Position numbers and translations under genes: made by a program
Part shown: positions 49,573 to 58,459 of the stretch, piece after piece
Layout of the letters: each line of letters starts with the position of its first letter
Position numbering within the stretch: position 1 is the stretch's first letter
The notes under the pieces: generated by a model
Seen by the model: only the letters and a program-made list of their open reading frames with translations
The model's database searches: none
Told to the model about the DNA's origin: nothing
Assembly: GCF_000373105.1 (NCBI RefSeq)
Contig: NZ_KB890427.1
Coordinates: forward strand, 1 to 64,000
Direction: 5' to 3'
DNA: 64,000 nt
Source of the DNA: Neolewinella persica DSM 23188
GTDB lineage: Bacteria > Bacteroidota > Bacteroidia > Chitinophagales > Saprospiraceae

Positions 49573-52395
49573 ATGAGACACGCTATCCTCTTATTCTTAC
49601 TCTTCCTAACCAGTGCGGGGCTTTACGCCCAGGCACCCAGTGGTTTTCGCTTTCAGGCGGTAGCCCGTGATGCGGCCAATGACGTAATGGCTACCGACAA
49701 TATAGCCGTACGCGTCAGTTTACTGCGCGGCGGTCCTTCCGGTGCCGTAGATTATTCAGAACGCCACGAGGTAACGACCACCGACCTTGGTGTATTCGAC
49801 CTCCACATCGGTAATGGTAGTGCCCTCTCTGGCGACATCAACACGATCGACTGGGGAACAGACAGCTACTTCCTCAAAATCGACATCGACCCGATGGGTG
49901 GTGACAGCTACGTTAACCTGGGGGCCAGTCAACTCCTCTCTGTCCCCTATGCGCTCTACGCCAAGGAGAGCGGGTCTGGCAATGGCGGTGACCCCACCGA
50001 TGAATTACAAAATCTGATCTACGACCCCGTCACACAAACGTTAACGCTAACGGACGGTAACTCCGTAACCCTGCAAATTGGCGGCGGTGGTGGTGGAACG
50101 GATGACCAAACCATTTCGCTATCCGGCACGACCCTCAGTATCGAAGGCGGAAACGCCGTAGACCTTTCCGTCCTCCAGGACGGCGTTGATGATGCGGATG
50201 CTGATCCAACAAATGAAATTCAGAACCTCAGTTTCAACATTGCCACCAACGAATTAAGCATTGCCGGGGGTAACTCCATTACTATTCCCAGTGGTGGCAC
50301 CGATGCGGATGCTGACCCAACGAATGAAATCCAGACCATTACCATTTCCGGAGACCAGCTTTCTCTGAGCGATGGCGGCGGTACGGTTACAATTCCTTCT
50401 GGCGGTGGCGGCACGGACAACCAAACCCTAACCTTTAACGTAGCCACCAACGAACTCACCATTAGCGGTGGTAACACCATTACCATCCCCTCCGGCGGCA
50501 CTGATGCTGATGCGGATCCGATGAACGAAATTCAGACCATTACCCTTTCTGGCTCCACCATTAGTCTTTCCAACGGCGGGGGCTCACTGGACCTTACGCC
50601 ACTAATTTCTGCAATTGATACGGACGATGCGGATGCCGATGCGACCAACGAATTACAGAGCCTCAGCTTTAATGCAGGCACCAATGAATTAAGCCTGAGC
50701 GACGGCGGCGGTACCGTAACACTCCCCAGCGGTGGTACCGATGCGGATGCTGACCCGACGAACGAAATTCAGACCATAACTAAGGCAGGCAGTACCGTGA
50801 CCCTTTCCGACGGTGGTGGTTCTTTCACTGATGAAGTGGACGATGCCGACGCAGACCCTAACAACGAACTGCAAACACTTACTAAGGTCGGTCCCACCGT
50901 TACCTTGTCTAACGGCGGCGGCGCTTTCCAGGACCAAGTGGACGACGCCGATGCCGACCCTACCAACGAAATCCAGACCCTTAGCCTCTCCGGTAACAAC
51001 CTGAGTTTAAGCAACGGTGGCGGCAACGTTAACCTGCCTGGCGGTGGCAGTACTACATTGGACCTGCCCTACTTCGACGAGGTGTCAGAACCATCCGGCG
51101 GTGCCTTCCATGTCCATAATATTAGTACCAACGCCAGTTTCGGTCTAGTGGGATCAACGGGTTCCTCAACAATCCCGGGTAACCGGGCTGGGGTGATGGG
51201 CTTTTCGACACTTGCTCATGGAGTATACGGTCGTTCGGAGAACAGCTTCTATGCCGGGGTGCAGGGCGTCTCTAATTCTGCGGAAGGGGTAGGCGTACAG
51301 GGCTACGGCTTTGGCGGCGGCGTTGGTGGCCACTTTTACACTACCTCCTCTGGAGTTGCAGCCCTCACTACTGGACGGGGCAACGTTGGTATCGGTATCG
51401 ATGAGCCGGAGGAGAAAATGCACGTAGGAGGAAACCTGCTCGTACAATCCAACCTCGGAAATCTTGAAATCGGCTATCCTGGCACCGGCGCCCGCTGGTC
51501 ATTCAGTACCATTGGTACGGGCTCGGACCTTCAGCTGCGGTCCAAGCCCAGCGGCTCCAACACTTATATCACCCGGTTCCGGTTCCGGCAGGATGGAGAA
51601 TTTCAGGTAGGAAGCATTAGCAGTGTCAGCGCCTGGTCCCACGTACTGGCCAACAGTACCATTTTTAAACCGCAGCTGAAACTGGAAGAAGTGGGTAACG
51701 ATTATGCCCGCCTGGAGCTGACGAATAATGCTGCCGGTGGTGCCTTCTGGCATGTGGCCGGCTTGCCTTCCGCAACGACCTCCTCGGCTCGCCTTAACTT
51801 CTATTTCCGCAACGCTTCCGGCGCTGCGGATCGGATGACGATCACTGGAGACGGTGAGGTCGGCATCAACGGTACGCCAACCGCTCGTCTGCACGTTCAC
51901 CAACGTAGCCAAACGGTAGGCACCGGCCTTCGCTTCAGTGATAATACGGCGAATCAGGATTGGGACGTTACCCACGGTTTTGCCCTTCGTTTTCATTACG
52001 GTGGCTCGCTACGCGGCTTTATTAATGCGAACACAGGTGCTTACACCCAGTCTTCTGATGAAACCCTGAAAACCAACGTTGCCGTAATTGGCTCAGTAAT
52101 GGATAAGGTACGCCTGTTACGCCCAACCACCTATGAATACAAGTCAAGCCAAGAGCAAGAAACTACTATTGGTTTCCTGGCCCAGGAGGTACTTCCGATC
52201 TTTCCTGAACTGGTGTCGTACTCCAAAGAAGATAAACTGTATGGGGTTAACTACGCCGGCTTTAGCGTCATTGCCCTTAAGGCAGTGCAGGAGCAGCAAG
52301 AAATAATCGATCAGCAGGCAACGAAAATCAATAGCCTCGAGACTCGTTTGGCCCGCCTTGAAGCACTCCTCATCAGGGAGCAGCCACGGGATTAG
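49573..52395 (+). CDS. Repeat-rich surface protein with S74 (tail fiber, intramolecular chaperone) domain
   Basis: 940 residues from the ATG at 49573, which exposes the signal peptide MRHAILLFLLFLTSAGLYAQ. Residues about 20-140 are the common Bacteroidota N-terminal domain (FRFQAVARDAANDVMATDNI, SYVNLGASQLLSVPYALYAK). Next come at least seven acidic repeats of the form DADADPTNEIQ followed by LSLSGNNLSLSNGGG-type strands (about residues 200-500), likely a triple beta fiber. A glycine-rich region and a C-terminal peptidase S74-type chaperone domain (SSDETLKTNVAVIGSVMDKV, TIGFLAQEVLPIFPELVS, LYGVNYAGFSVIALKA) end the protein, with a final coiled coil (IDQQATKINSLETRLARLEA). It is probably a trimeric fiber assembled and auto-cleaved by S74. 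Confidence 0.88.
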   Translation: MRHAILLFLLFLTSAGLYAQAPSGFRFQAVARDAANDVMATDNIAVRVSLLRGGPSGAVDYSERHEVTTTDLGVFDLHIGNGSALSGDINTIDWGTDSYFLKIDIDPMGGDSYVNLGASQLLSVPYALYAKESGSGNGGDPTDELQNLIYDPVTQTLTLTDGNSVTLQIGGGGGGTDDQTISLSGTTLSIEGGNAVDLSVLQDGVDDADADPTNEIQNLSFNIATNELSIAGGNSITIPSGGTDADADPTNEIQTITISGDQLSLSDGGGTVTIPSGGGGTDNQTLTFNVATNELTISGGNTITIPSGGTDADADPMNEIQTITLSGSTISLSNGGGSLDLTPLISAIDTDDADADATNELQSLSFNAGTNELSLSDGGGTVTLPSGGTDADADPTNEIQTITKAGSTVTLSDGGGSFTDEVDDADADPNNELQTLTKVGPTVTLSNGGGAFQDQVDDADADPTNEIQTLSLSGNNLSLSNGGGNVNLPGGGSTTLDLPYFDEVSEPSGGAFHVHNISTNASFGLVGSTGSSTIPGNRAGVMGFSTLAHGVYGRSENSFYAGVQGVSNSAEGVGVQGYGFGGGVGGHFYTTSSGVAALTTGRGNVGIGIDEPEEKMHVGGNLLVQSNLGNLEIGYPGTGARWSFSTIGTGSDLQLRSKPSGSNTYITRFRFRQDGEFQVGSISSVSAWSHVLANSTIFKPQLKLEEVGNDYARLELTNNAAGGAFWHVAGLPSATTSSARLNFYFRNASGAADRMTITGDGEVGINGTPTARLHVHQRSQTVGTGLRFSDNTANQDWDVTHGFALRFHYGGSLRGFINANTGAYTQSSDETLKTNVAVIGSVMDKVRLLRPTTYEYKSSQEQETTIGFLAQEVLPIFPELVSYSKEDKLYGVNYAGFSVIALKAVQEQQEIIDQQATKINSLETRLARLEALLIREQPRD

Positions 52396-52432
52396 CGCGA
52401 TGAGCGATAAAGAATTTTGTGAAGTAGGTTCG

Positions 52433-52475
52433 ACGGCACCATCCGGCTCCAGAGCTGGAGGTGCCGTATTTTTTT
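52433..52475 (+). terminator. Rho-independent terminator of the tail-fiber-like gene
   Basis: ACGGCACC ... GGTGCCGT closes a two-step stem with inner CTCCAG/CTGGAG, followed by ATTTTTTT. It abuts the left arm of the next dispersed repeat. Confidence 0.85.
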
Positions 52476-52743
52476 GCGCGGTCGCAGGTGCAGGACTCGG
52501 GCAAGGGGGGGCTGGGAGTGGGTAGGATGGCACTTTTTTAGAAAGTGCTTTGACTCTTGTAGTAGCCCGTACTTCTACGGAAGTACGAGGATGGGACTTG
52601 CTGAAAGTACTTTGAATGCTGTAGTAACCCGTACTTCTACGGAAGTACACCCTGCACTTTTCGGAAGTACACCAACCCCGCCGCATTCATCAAGTGCTTC
52701 CCCGCCTTCTCTTTTACCGTACCCCCGCACCCGCGTCCGCGCC
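52475..52743. repeat. Dispersed repeat family: longest convergent inverted pair with internal palindromes
   Basis: Left arm TGCGCGGTCGCAGGTGCA (52475) and right arm CCCCCGCACCCGCGTCCGCG to 52743. The interior carries two copies (52569-52586 and 52631-52648) of the near-palindrome GTACTTCTACGGAAGTAC inside a longer GTAGTAACCC-type duplicate, plus a third TTCGGAAGTAC half. It fills the gap between the tail-fiber-like and MFS genes, and no gene is seen there. Confidence 0.85.
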
Positions 52744-52749
52744 CAAAAG

Positions 52750-53967
52750 TCACTCCCGTAATCCATACTCCACCCAAACCAATACTACACATAATAAACC
52801 GTAGCCGATAAGGCCAATCAATAGGTTTTGGATGCCAAACCCCAGCCCGAAACTAAAAATAACTGGTGCTGAAGCCGAGGCCAGTACCACAAGAAAACGG
52901 ACGGTACTTTTGATGCTGCCCAGGAACCGTGGCCCGTACCGGTCGGCCCAAAGTGAGGGCCAAATGACGGATTCCATCCCCGCAGTAATGCCCGTGAGCA
53001 CAAAGAATACCGGAATGGAGTACTTCCCTTCGATGACCGTAAGGCACAGCAGGCCCAATAATACGGGGAGGTAAACGAACCGGAGCATCCGCCCCGGTCC
53101 GAAACGGTCGGAGATGCCACCGGCAGAGAGTAGACAAAAAACCTTGCTCAGGCCATAGGCACTCAGGCCCAAGGCCATCCACGTGGCAGTGTAGCCGCGT
53201 TCGACGGCAATAAATGACTGGTTGAAAACTAGCCCGGTAAACACGAAAGGAATGAAAACGAAAGCAGGAATAAGCAATTGAAACCTGCGGTCGTGTAGTA
53301 CCTGCGATCGTGTCCACGATACTTGTTCGGTTTTATCGGAAGCAGTGACAAGGTGCTCTGCCGCTACGGTATCCGCTCGCTGAAAGTTATCGTTTCGCCG
53401 AATGAGGAGCCAGATGGCCGGTATGAAGACGACCAGCAAGACGGCTGCAGCGACCAACCAGACGGTGGTGTAACCATGACGTACCATGAGCCATACTACG
53501 GCCGGAGGTAAAACGACTTCCGCAACGGAAATACCAATGATGGAAGCGGAAAGTGCTTTACCCCGCCCTTCGTTGAAATACCGGCCAATGACCGTTGACC
53601 CAATCAACGTCATCACCCCCTGACCGCCCAACCTGACAACAAGTAGCGCCGCCACCAATCCGTAAATATTGGAGGTAAGGCCAAGGGTGACCGAGCCGAA
53701 GATGAGCGCAATTGCAGTGACGGTACTGACGTAGCGGACCTTGAGGCGGTCTACCTGGGTGCCAATGAACGGCAAAGCAAAGGCCGCCGCCAGGGTGACC
53801 CCGGAGTAAATTCCAGCAAAAGTACCATCGCCCCAGGCCATCCTTGCCGTCATGTCGGCTACGAAAAGGCTGATGAAAAAGGTTTGGCCCACGGCACTGA
53901 AAAAGAAGTGCAGGAAACCGAAAGTCAGATAGCGGGGGTGCCGACGCAGGAGATCTAGGATGGTCAT
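52750..53967 (-). CDS. Major facilitator superfamily transporter
   Basis: 405 residues, 12 predicted membrane helices, e.g. YLTFGFLHFFFSAVGQTFFI, GIYSGVTLAAAFALPFIGTQ, IYGLVAALLVVRLGGQGVMT, FVFIPFVFTGLVFNQSFI, SIPVFFVLTGITAGMESVI. A conserved DR-x-KVRYVS loop after helix 2 (TQVDRLKVRYVST) fits MFS motif A. It resembles the oxalate/formate-like or sugar-type MFS proteins, but no substrate can be named. The stop lies 6 bp from the right arm of the dispersed repeat. Confidence 0.9.
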   Translation of the reverse strand: MTILDLLRRHPRYLTFGFLHFFFSAVGQTFFISLFVADMTARMAWGDGTFAGIYSGVTLAAAFALPFIGTQVDRLKVRYVSTVTAIALIFGSVTLGLTSNIYGLVAALLVVRLGGQGVMTLIGSTVIGRYFNEGRGKALSASIIGISVAEVVLPPAVVWLMVRHGYTTVWLVAAAVLLVVFIPAIWLLIRRNDNFQRADTVAAEHLVTASDKTEQVSWTRSQVLHDRRFQLLIPAFVFIPFVFTGLVFNQSFIAVERGYTATWMALGLSAYGLSKVFCLLSAGGISDRFGPGRMLRFVYLPVLLGLLCLTVIEGKYSIPVFFVLTGITAGMESVIWPSLWADRYGPRFLGSIKSTVRFLVVLASASAPVIFSFGLGFGIQNLLIGLIGYGLLCVVLVWVEYGLRE

Positions 53968-54213
53968 GGAGAAGCAACGCCTGAACGGGCGGGAAGTCGA
54001 AACGAAATGTTAAAATTCAGGGTACATGTGCGGAATAGACCGGTTTTTCGGTCTGATCAGAAGAAACAGCCTGAGGTTTTGGCTGCAAGCCCAAAACGAT
54101 CGATTTCGTTAGGGGCGCCTTAGGGCTTTCAGCTTTCAATGCGCGGAGCACGCGGAGGAGCGAATGTCATAAGTCGCAGCTGAGACCTTAAGCTTTACCC
54201 TAAACTCATTCTC
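53968..54213. other. Divergent gap between the MFS transporter and barrel protein genes
   Basis: No gene seen. AGACCG-GTTTTT-CGGTCT near 54039-54058 is a small perfect hairpin. The rest contains a GGGGCGCC patch and CGCGGAGCACGCGGAGGAGCG. No clear TAnnTTTG box was found. Confidence 0.4.
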
Positions 54214-54912
54214 ATGAAATACCTCACGCTATGTTTTTTCTTTTTCCCATTAATGATTGGAGCGCAATGCTACGGCTCTTTTGAAGTGTTCGGAGGGACC
54301 GGAATTTCTGGGACACCCACAGGCATGGAGAGTGGCCTCTTCAAATCTGGCCCGGTCATAGCAAGTCGCTTCGGTTTTGGGGCCAGTATCCTAGTGGGGC
54401 AGCGAACCTTGTTGCGTACCAGTTTGCAGTTCAGTCAATATGGCGAAAGGCTAAGGTTCGACAATCTTCGTTGGGGAACCCAACACGATGGTTCTGGAGG
54501 GTTTGACCCTAACCAACCTTCGGGAGAACCGGAGGAAGATTGGCGAACAAGGAACCGGCACCTGAACGTAGAGGGGGTTATTGCACTACGTCACGAAATT
54601 CCTGCGCGGGGCCTTTGGCGTCCGTTTGTGGAAGGAGGGGTTGGCCTGAGCAAATATGGGGGCACAGCAATAAAAACCGTTTTTACAGAAACAACGAAAG
54701 ACTATGACACCATCGATTCTTTCCGAAATTCGACGGTAGTCGGCCGCCTGGGAGGTGGTTTTGATTACCATTTCAATGATAGTGTCGGGATGTACGCTAT
54801 GCCGGTATTGCAGTACCACCTGTTGTCAATGAGCCGGAAGGAATTTACCGCTGTCCGCCCCTGGCAGGCTACAATAGAGGTTGGCATCCGCGTATTCGTC
54901 GATCCGAAATAA
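54214..54912 (+). CDS. Outer-membrane beta-barrel (porin-like) protein
   Basis: 232 residues. Signal peptide MKYLTLCFFFFPLMIGAQ, then barrel strands: SRFGFGASILVGQRTLLRTS, LNVEGVIALRHEIPARGLWR, PFVEGGVGLSKYG, VGRLGGGFDYHFNDSVGMYA and ATIEVGIRVFV, about eight strands. Similar in type to the barrel at 39426-40214 but not close in sequence. Function unknown; it may be a structural or receptor protein. Confidence 0.75.
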   Translation: MKYLTLCFFFFPLMIGAQCYGSFEVFGGTGISGTPTGMESGLFKSGPVIASRFGFGASILVGQRTLLRTSLQFSQYGERLRFDNLRWGTQHDGSGGFDPNQPSGEPEEDWRTRNRHLNVEGVIALRHEIPARGLWRPFVEGGVGLSKYGGTAIKTVFTETTKDYDTIDSFRNSTVVGRLGGGFDYHFNDSVGMYAMPVLQYHLLSMSRKEFTAVRPWQATIEVGIRVFVDPK

Positions 54913-55036
54913 TCAAGGAAAATCAGGTTTCCGAAACATTGCTGGTCAAAAAACCCTTTATTGCACCTGTGCTTCTCTGGCTGCGCCTGATCGGTTGTTG
55001 GCCTTTGCTCAAACAATTAGCGCTAAAGCTGCGACC

Positions 55037-55861
55037 ATGCAAGATTTCAAAAATAAGGTAATCGTGATCACCGGAGCCGGTTCCGGCATAGGCCAGGAAT
55101 TAGCCATGCAATTTGCCGCCAAAGGGGCAATCCTTGCCCTGAACGACCTCAAAGAAGAAACATTGGCCGAGACATGGGACATTATACCGGAAGAATCGCG
55201 TGGCTATATGGAAGCCTTCGATGTTGGTGATCGTACTGCCGTGGAGAACTTTGCTGCCAGCGCAAGGAAGGCATTGGGCCGGATAGACGTGGTGGTTAAT
55301 AATGCTGGTTTTACCCTGGCGATTAATCCCATAATTCACAGCGAGATCGAGGACTACGAAAAAGTGATTCGCGTTAATTTGTGGGGCGTTATCTACGGCT
55401 CGCTTGCTTTTATGCCCCACCTTCGGGAACAGCCAGAAAGCTGCCTGGTCAATATCAGCAGCGTTTTTGGTCTGATGGGTTTTCCAGGGCAGGCGCCTTA
55501 CAATGTCAGTAAATTCGGCGTACGTGGGTTCACGGAAACACTCCGGGTGGAAATGCGGGGAACGGGCTTGCAGGTAGTATGCGTACATCCTGGTGGCATC
55601 AAAACCAACATCGCCCGTAACGCTGAAGGCGGCGATGATGCCGCTAATGCGCGGTTCGTCAAAACATTCGATAAGAACGCTAAAACAACGGCTGCCGAGG
55701 CTGCGGCCGTTATCATCAACGGAATCGAACGAGGTAAAAACCGAATCCCCATCGGTGCTGACGCCCGCTTTATCGACAAGATCACCCGCCTGATGCCCGC
55801 GAGCTACGAACGGATACTGAGCAGAAATCTTGACCGGGTAAAGTTTTTGCGGGAACGCTGA
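55037..55861 (+). CDS. Short-chain dehydrogenase/reductase
   Basis: 274 residues from the ATG at 55037 (a frame from 54881 is longer but lacks homologous content). NAD(P)-binding VIVITGAGSGIGQELAM, NNAGFT, and the catalytic triad in VNISSVFGLMGFPGQAPYNV (Ser and Tyr) and SKFGVRG (Lys), the classical Ser-x11-Tyr-x3-Lys spacing. The tail KITRLMPASYERILSRNLDR is typical of this SDR branch. An Asp-rich segment after strand 2 is not clear enough to decide NAD versus NADP. Convergent with the DJ-1 gene 9 bp away. Confidence 0.92.
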   Translation: MQDFKNKVIVITGAGSGIGQELAMQFAAKGAILALNDLKEETLAETWDIIPEESRGYMEAFDVGDRTAVENFAASARKALGRIDVVVNNAGFTLAINPIIHSEIEDYEKVIRVNLWGVIYGSLAFMPHLREQPESCLVNISSVFGLMGFPGQAPYNVSKFGVRGFTETLRVEMRGTGLQVVCVHPGGIKTNIARNAEGGDDAANARFVKTFDKNAKTTAAEAAAVIINGIERGKNRIPIGADARFIDKITRLMPASYERILSRNLDRVKFLRER

Positions 55862-55870
55862 TCGCACACG

Positions 55871-56950
55871 TTATAGCCGCTTCATCAAGCGATCAGGCTC
55901 GTAGGAGCGACGATAACCAATTACCCGCCCATCTGCACTCCGCTCAAAGGTGACTGTGTCACCTCCCACATCCTTGAATACGTCCTTCGCTTCGAAATAA
56001 AGAGGAAAGCGTAATTCCCGAAAGATGGCCTCCAATCCCCTGTCGCGTGCGTTGTACCGGATTTGTAATTCCGGTAAGTTCCAGTGCTCATAAATACCTA
56101 CGTACTCAGACAATACTGCTTCCGCAGGAATCTGGCGGTACGGATCGTCAGACGACAACAATAGCCCGTCTGCCGGTTGCCAGTTGTCGTATTCCATATT
56201 ATAGGCCGTAGCCCGGGCAGCATTATACCCTTTGAGTTTTGCTACCAGGTGAAGGGCACCGTCAATGCCGGCACTGATGCCTGCCGTGGAGATTACGTTG
56301 CCATTATCGACGTAGCGAACATCACGTAGCACCTTAATTTTTGGATAGCTTTCTTCCAGGTAGTCCAGTGTGTTGTGGAAGGTGGTAGCGGTTTTACCGT
56401 CCAGTATGCCGGCTTCTGCGAGGATAAGGGCACCGGTACAGACGGAGAAATGTAGTTGGGTGTTCTCCTGATGGCGAATCCAGTTGGTGACGGCGGTATC
56501 CTGGCTGGTGTTGAATCCGTTACCTCCAAATACGGCGATGATGTCGGCTTCGGGAGCATCCTCCAGGCTGTAATCAGGGAGGACCTTCAATACACCTTGG
56601 GAAATGATCGGATCCAGGCTCTTCGAAACGGTGAAGACTTTAAAACCGGCGTAGGTGAGTACTTCCAGTGGGCCGGCAAAGTCCAGGACTTCTACACCGG
56701 ATTGGAGGTAGAAGGCGATAGTAGTAGGGGCTTCAGGCTGAGGCTCCAACGAGTCTTGGTGAACCAGCGTCATGGAGCAGTGCGGACATTTTCCTGCCTC
56801 CCCAAACTTCAATTCGTCACAAACACTATTGCAGGGAGGGCAGACGTAAGCTAGGTTATTTTTCAGTGTTTCTGCCATTGGTGATTGGGCGAGGACGCAG
56901 GTGCAAAGGAAGAAGGTAAAGAGCAAGATTTGGATACGGAGCATAAGCAT
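55871..56950 (-). CDS. Exported DJ-1/PfpI family protein with N-terminal metal-binding and C-terminal accessory domains
   Basis: 359 residues. Signal peptide MLMLRIQILLFTFFLCTCVL (cleaved near AQ). Next is a short zinc-ribbon-like domain, residues about 33-65, with YVCPPCNSVCDELKF and GKCPHCSMTLV (two CxxC pairs). The DJ-1/PfpI domain, residues about 75-260, has GVEVLDFAGPLEVLTYAGF and nucleophile elbow FSVCTGALILAEAGILDG, as in GlxA/AraC-type amidase-like domains. A C-terminal domain of about 90 residues (QIRYNARDRGLEAIFRELRF) ends the protein. Part of the signal peptide is encoded by a copy of the dispersed repeat. Possible roles are stress or metal-related protein/metabolite repair; no DNA-binding domain is present. 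Confidence 0.82.
   Translation of the reverse strand: MLMLRIQILLFTFFLCTCVLAQSPMAETLKNNLAYVCPPCNSVCDELKFGEAGKCPHCSMTLVHQDSLEPQPEAPTTIAFYLQSGVEVLDFAGPLEVLTYAGFKVFTVSKSLDPIISQGVLKVLPDYSLEDAPEADIIAVFGGNGFNTSQDTAVTNWIRHQENTQLHFSVCTGALILAEAGILDGKTATTFHNTLDYLEESYPKIKVLRDVRYVDNGNVISTAGISAGIDGALHLVAKLKGYNAARATAYNMEYDNWQPADGLLLSSDDPYRQIPAEAVLSEYVGIYEHWNLPELQIRYNARDRGLEAIFRELRFPLYFEAKDVFKDVGGDTVTFERSADGRVIGYRRSYEPDRLMKRL
56887..56920 (+). repeat. Dispersed repeat family: arm inside the DJ-1 signal peptide coding region
   Basis: GGGCGAGGACGCAGGTGCAA followed by AGGAAGAAGGTAAA, with a single A in the core (GGCGAGG). Read on the minus strand it encodes the residues around LFTFFLCTCVLAQ, the hydrophobic core of the signal peptide. 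Confidence 0.75.
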
Positions 56951-57154
56951 TTTTTGTGGAGGTGAAGTTAGGCTTAGTGTACCCTAAGGTTGCCCATAGA
57001 GTATTCGGTTAGGGGGTAAAATTAAACCCACAGACAGCTATTTATCCGGTTTGTTGGTGGAGGGTTATGATTGCAGCCCCCTTTTTTGCACTTTTGTCTT
57101 AAGCCGATTTTTATTTTCCCTTTTTCGGGCTCCCTAACTGATAACCGCCCATAC

Positions 57155-58264
57155 ATGAAACCATCCCAACTAAATGCCTACGCCCGGCTGCTCGTCAACT
57201 ATTGTGTGAGCTTACAACCAGGTGAACGGTTGTTCGTAAATTCCACAACTCAAGCAGCCCCCCTGGTAGCTGAAATACGCCGTGAGGTACTCAAGGCCGG
57301 TGGCCATTTGGAGTATGCCCTGTCGGTTCAGGGAGACGGAGCTGCCATGCGGGAACTAGGCAGCGAAGATCAATTCGGCTATGTGCCCACCCTTTATCGT
57401 AAGGCCATCGAGGACTTCGAAGCCTACATAAATATCCGTGCCCCCTTTAATCTGCGCTCCCCGCCAGCATCTCCGGCCCAGCAAGCCGCCCAGCGGGCGG
57501 CCATGAAGCCGGTGATGAAAACGTACTTTGAACGAACGGCCGATCGTCGCCTCAAACGAAGCCTTTGCGTTTTTCCGTGTACCGCATTAGCTGAAGAGGC
57601 AGGAATGAGCCTGGAAGAGTATACCGCATTTGTGGCCAAAGCCACTAAGATTGATCAGCCGGACCCCAAAGCTGCATGGCTGGAGGTTCGAAGTCGGCAG
57701 CAGGCCGTAGTGGACCACCTCAACAGTTGTACTACTTTCCGCTACGTGAACACGAAAACGGACATCACCTTTACCACCAACGGACGCACCTGGATCAATA
57801 GTGACGGGCAGACGAACATGCCAAGTGGTGAAGTGTACACCAGCCCGGAGGAAGACTCTGCAAACGGGTACATTTTCTTTGATTATCCCGCTATCCGTAA
57901 TGGGCAAACAGTACAGGGCGTAACCTTGAAGGTGAAAAATGGAGAGATCATCGAATGGCACGCCGAAAGCGGTCAGGAAGTACTGGATGAAACCTTCGAT
58001 ATCCCGGGTACCCGCCGTTTTGGCGAAGCAGCTGTAGGAACTAATTACACTATCGACCGGTTCAGTAAAAACATCCTTTTTGATGAGAAGATCGGCGGTA
58101 CCGTGCACATGGCTATCGGACAGAGCTACGCCCAGGCTGGTGGTAAGAACGAAAGCACCGTGCATTGGGACATGATCGCCGATATGAAGCAAGGGGGAAT
58201 TATTTACGCCGACGGGCGTGAAATCTACAGGGATGGACGTTTTAATATTGAATTATGGCCATGA
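57155..58264 (+). CDS. M29 family aminopeptidase
   Basis: 369 residues from the ATG at 57155. Matches the thermophilic-aminopeptidase (AmpS/PepS/AmpT) family: N-terminal LVNYCVSLQPGERLFVNST, then the metal-binding C-terminal half with MPSGEVYTSPEEDSANGYIF (Glu ligand), RRFGEAAVGTNYTID (Glu), GTVHMAIGQSYAQAGGKNES (His, Tyr) and VHWDMIADM (His, Asp). It removes N-terminal residues from peptides using two metal ions (Co, Zn or Mn). Cytoplasmic. Monocistronic. Confidence 0.92.
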   Translation: MKPSQLNAYARLLVNYCVSLQPGERLFVNSTTQAAPLVAEIRREVLKAGGHLEYALSVQGDGAAMRELGSEDQFGYVPTLYRKAIEDFEAYINIRAPFNLRSPPASPAQQAAQRAAMKPVMKTYFERTADRRLKRSLCVFPCTALAEEAGMSLEEYTAFVAKATKIDQPDPKAAWLEVRSRQQAVVDHLNSCTTFRYVNTKTDITFTTNGRTWINSDGQTNMPSGEVYTSPEEDSANGYIFFDYPAIRNGQTVQGVTLKVKNGEIIEWHAESGQEVLDETFDIPGTRRFGEAAVGTNYTIDRFSKNILFDEKIGGTVHMAIGQSYAQAGGKNESTVHWDMIADMKQGGIIYADGREIYRDGRFNIELWP

Positions 58265-58459
58265 GGTCAACCTTTACAGGAACAAGTCGTCTTTATTAGT
58301 AATCGTCAGGGAATTCAGAACAAAAACGGTCTGTTTCGGCCGATGACAGAATTTCCTAACAAGCACTTAACGACAGATTACCTACCTTGTGCCACAGTCT
58401 TAGCGTCAGCCCTATTTAAGAATACCGGGAACATTTATAATTGAAATTAACCTCAAACC
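58265..58459. other. Gap before the lysine-tailed protein gene
   Basis: No gene seen. GGGAATTCAGAACAAAAACGG and GACAGAATTTCC words suggest weak hairpins. The immediate upstream region of the GTG start is AT-rich (AACATTTATAATTGAAATTAA) and probably holds the promoter, but no exact -7 box is present. Confidence 0.35.
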
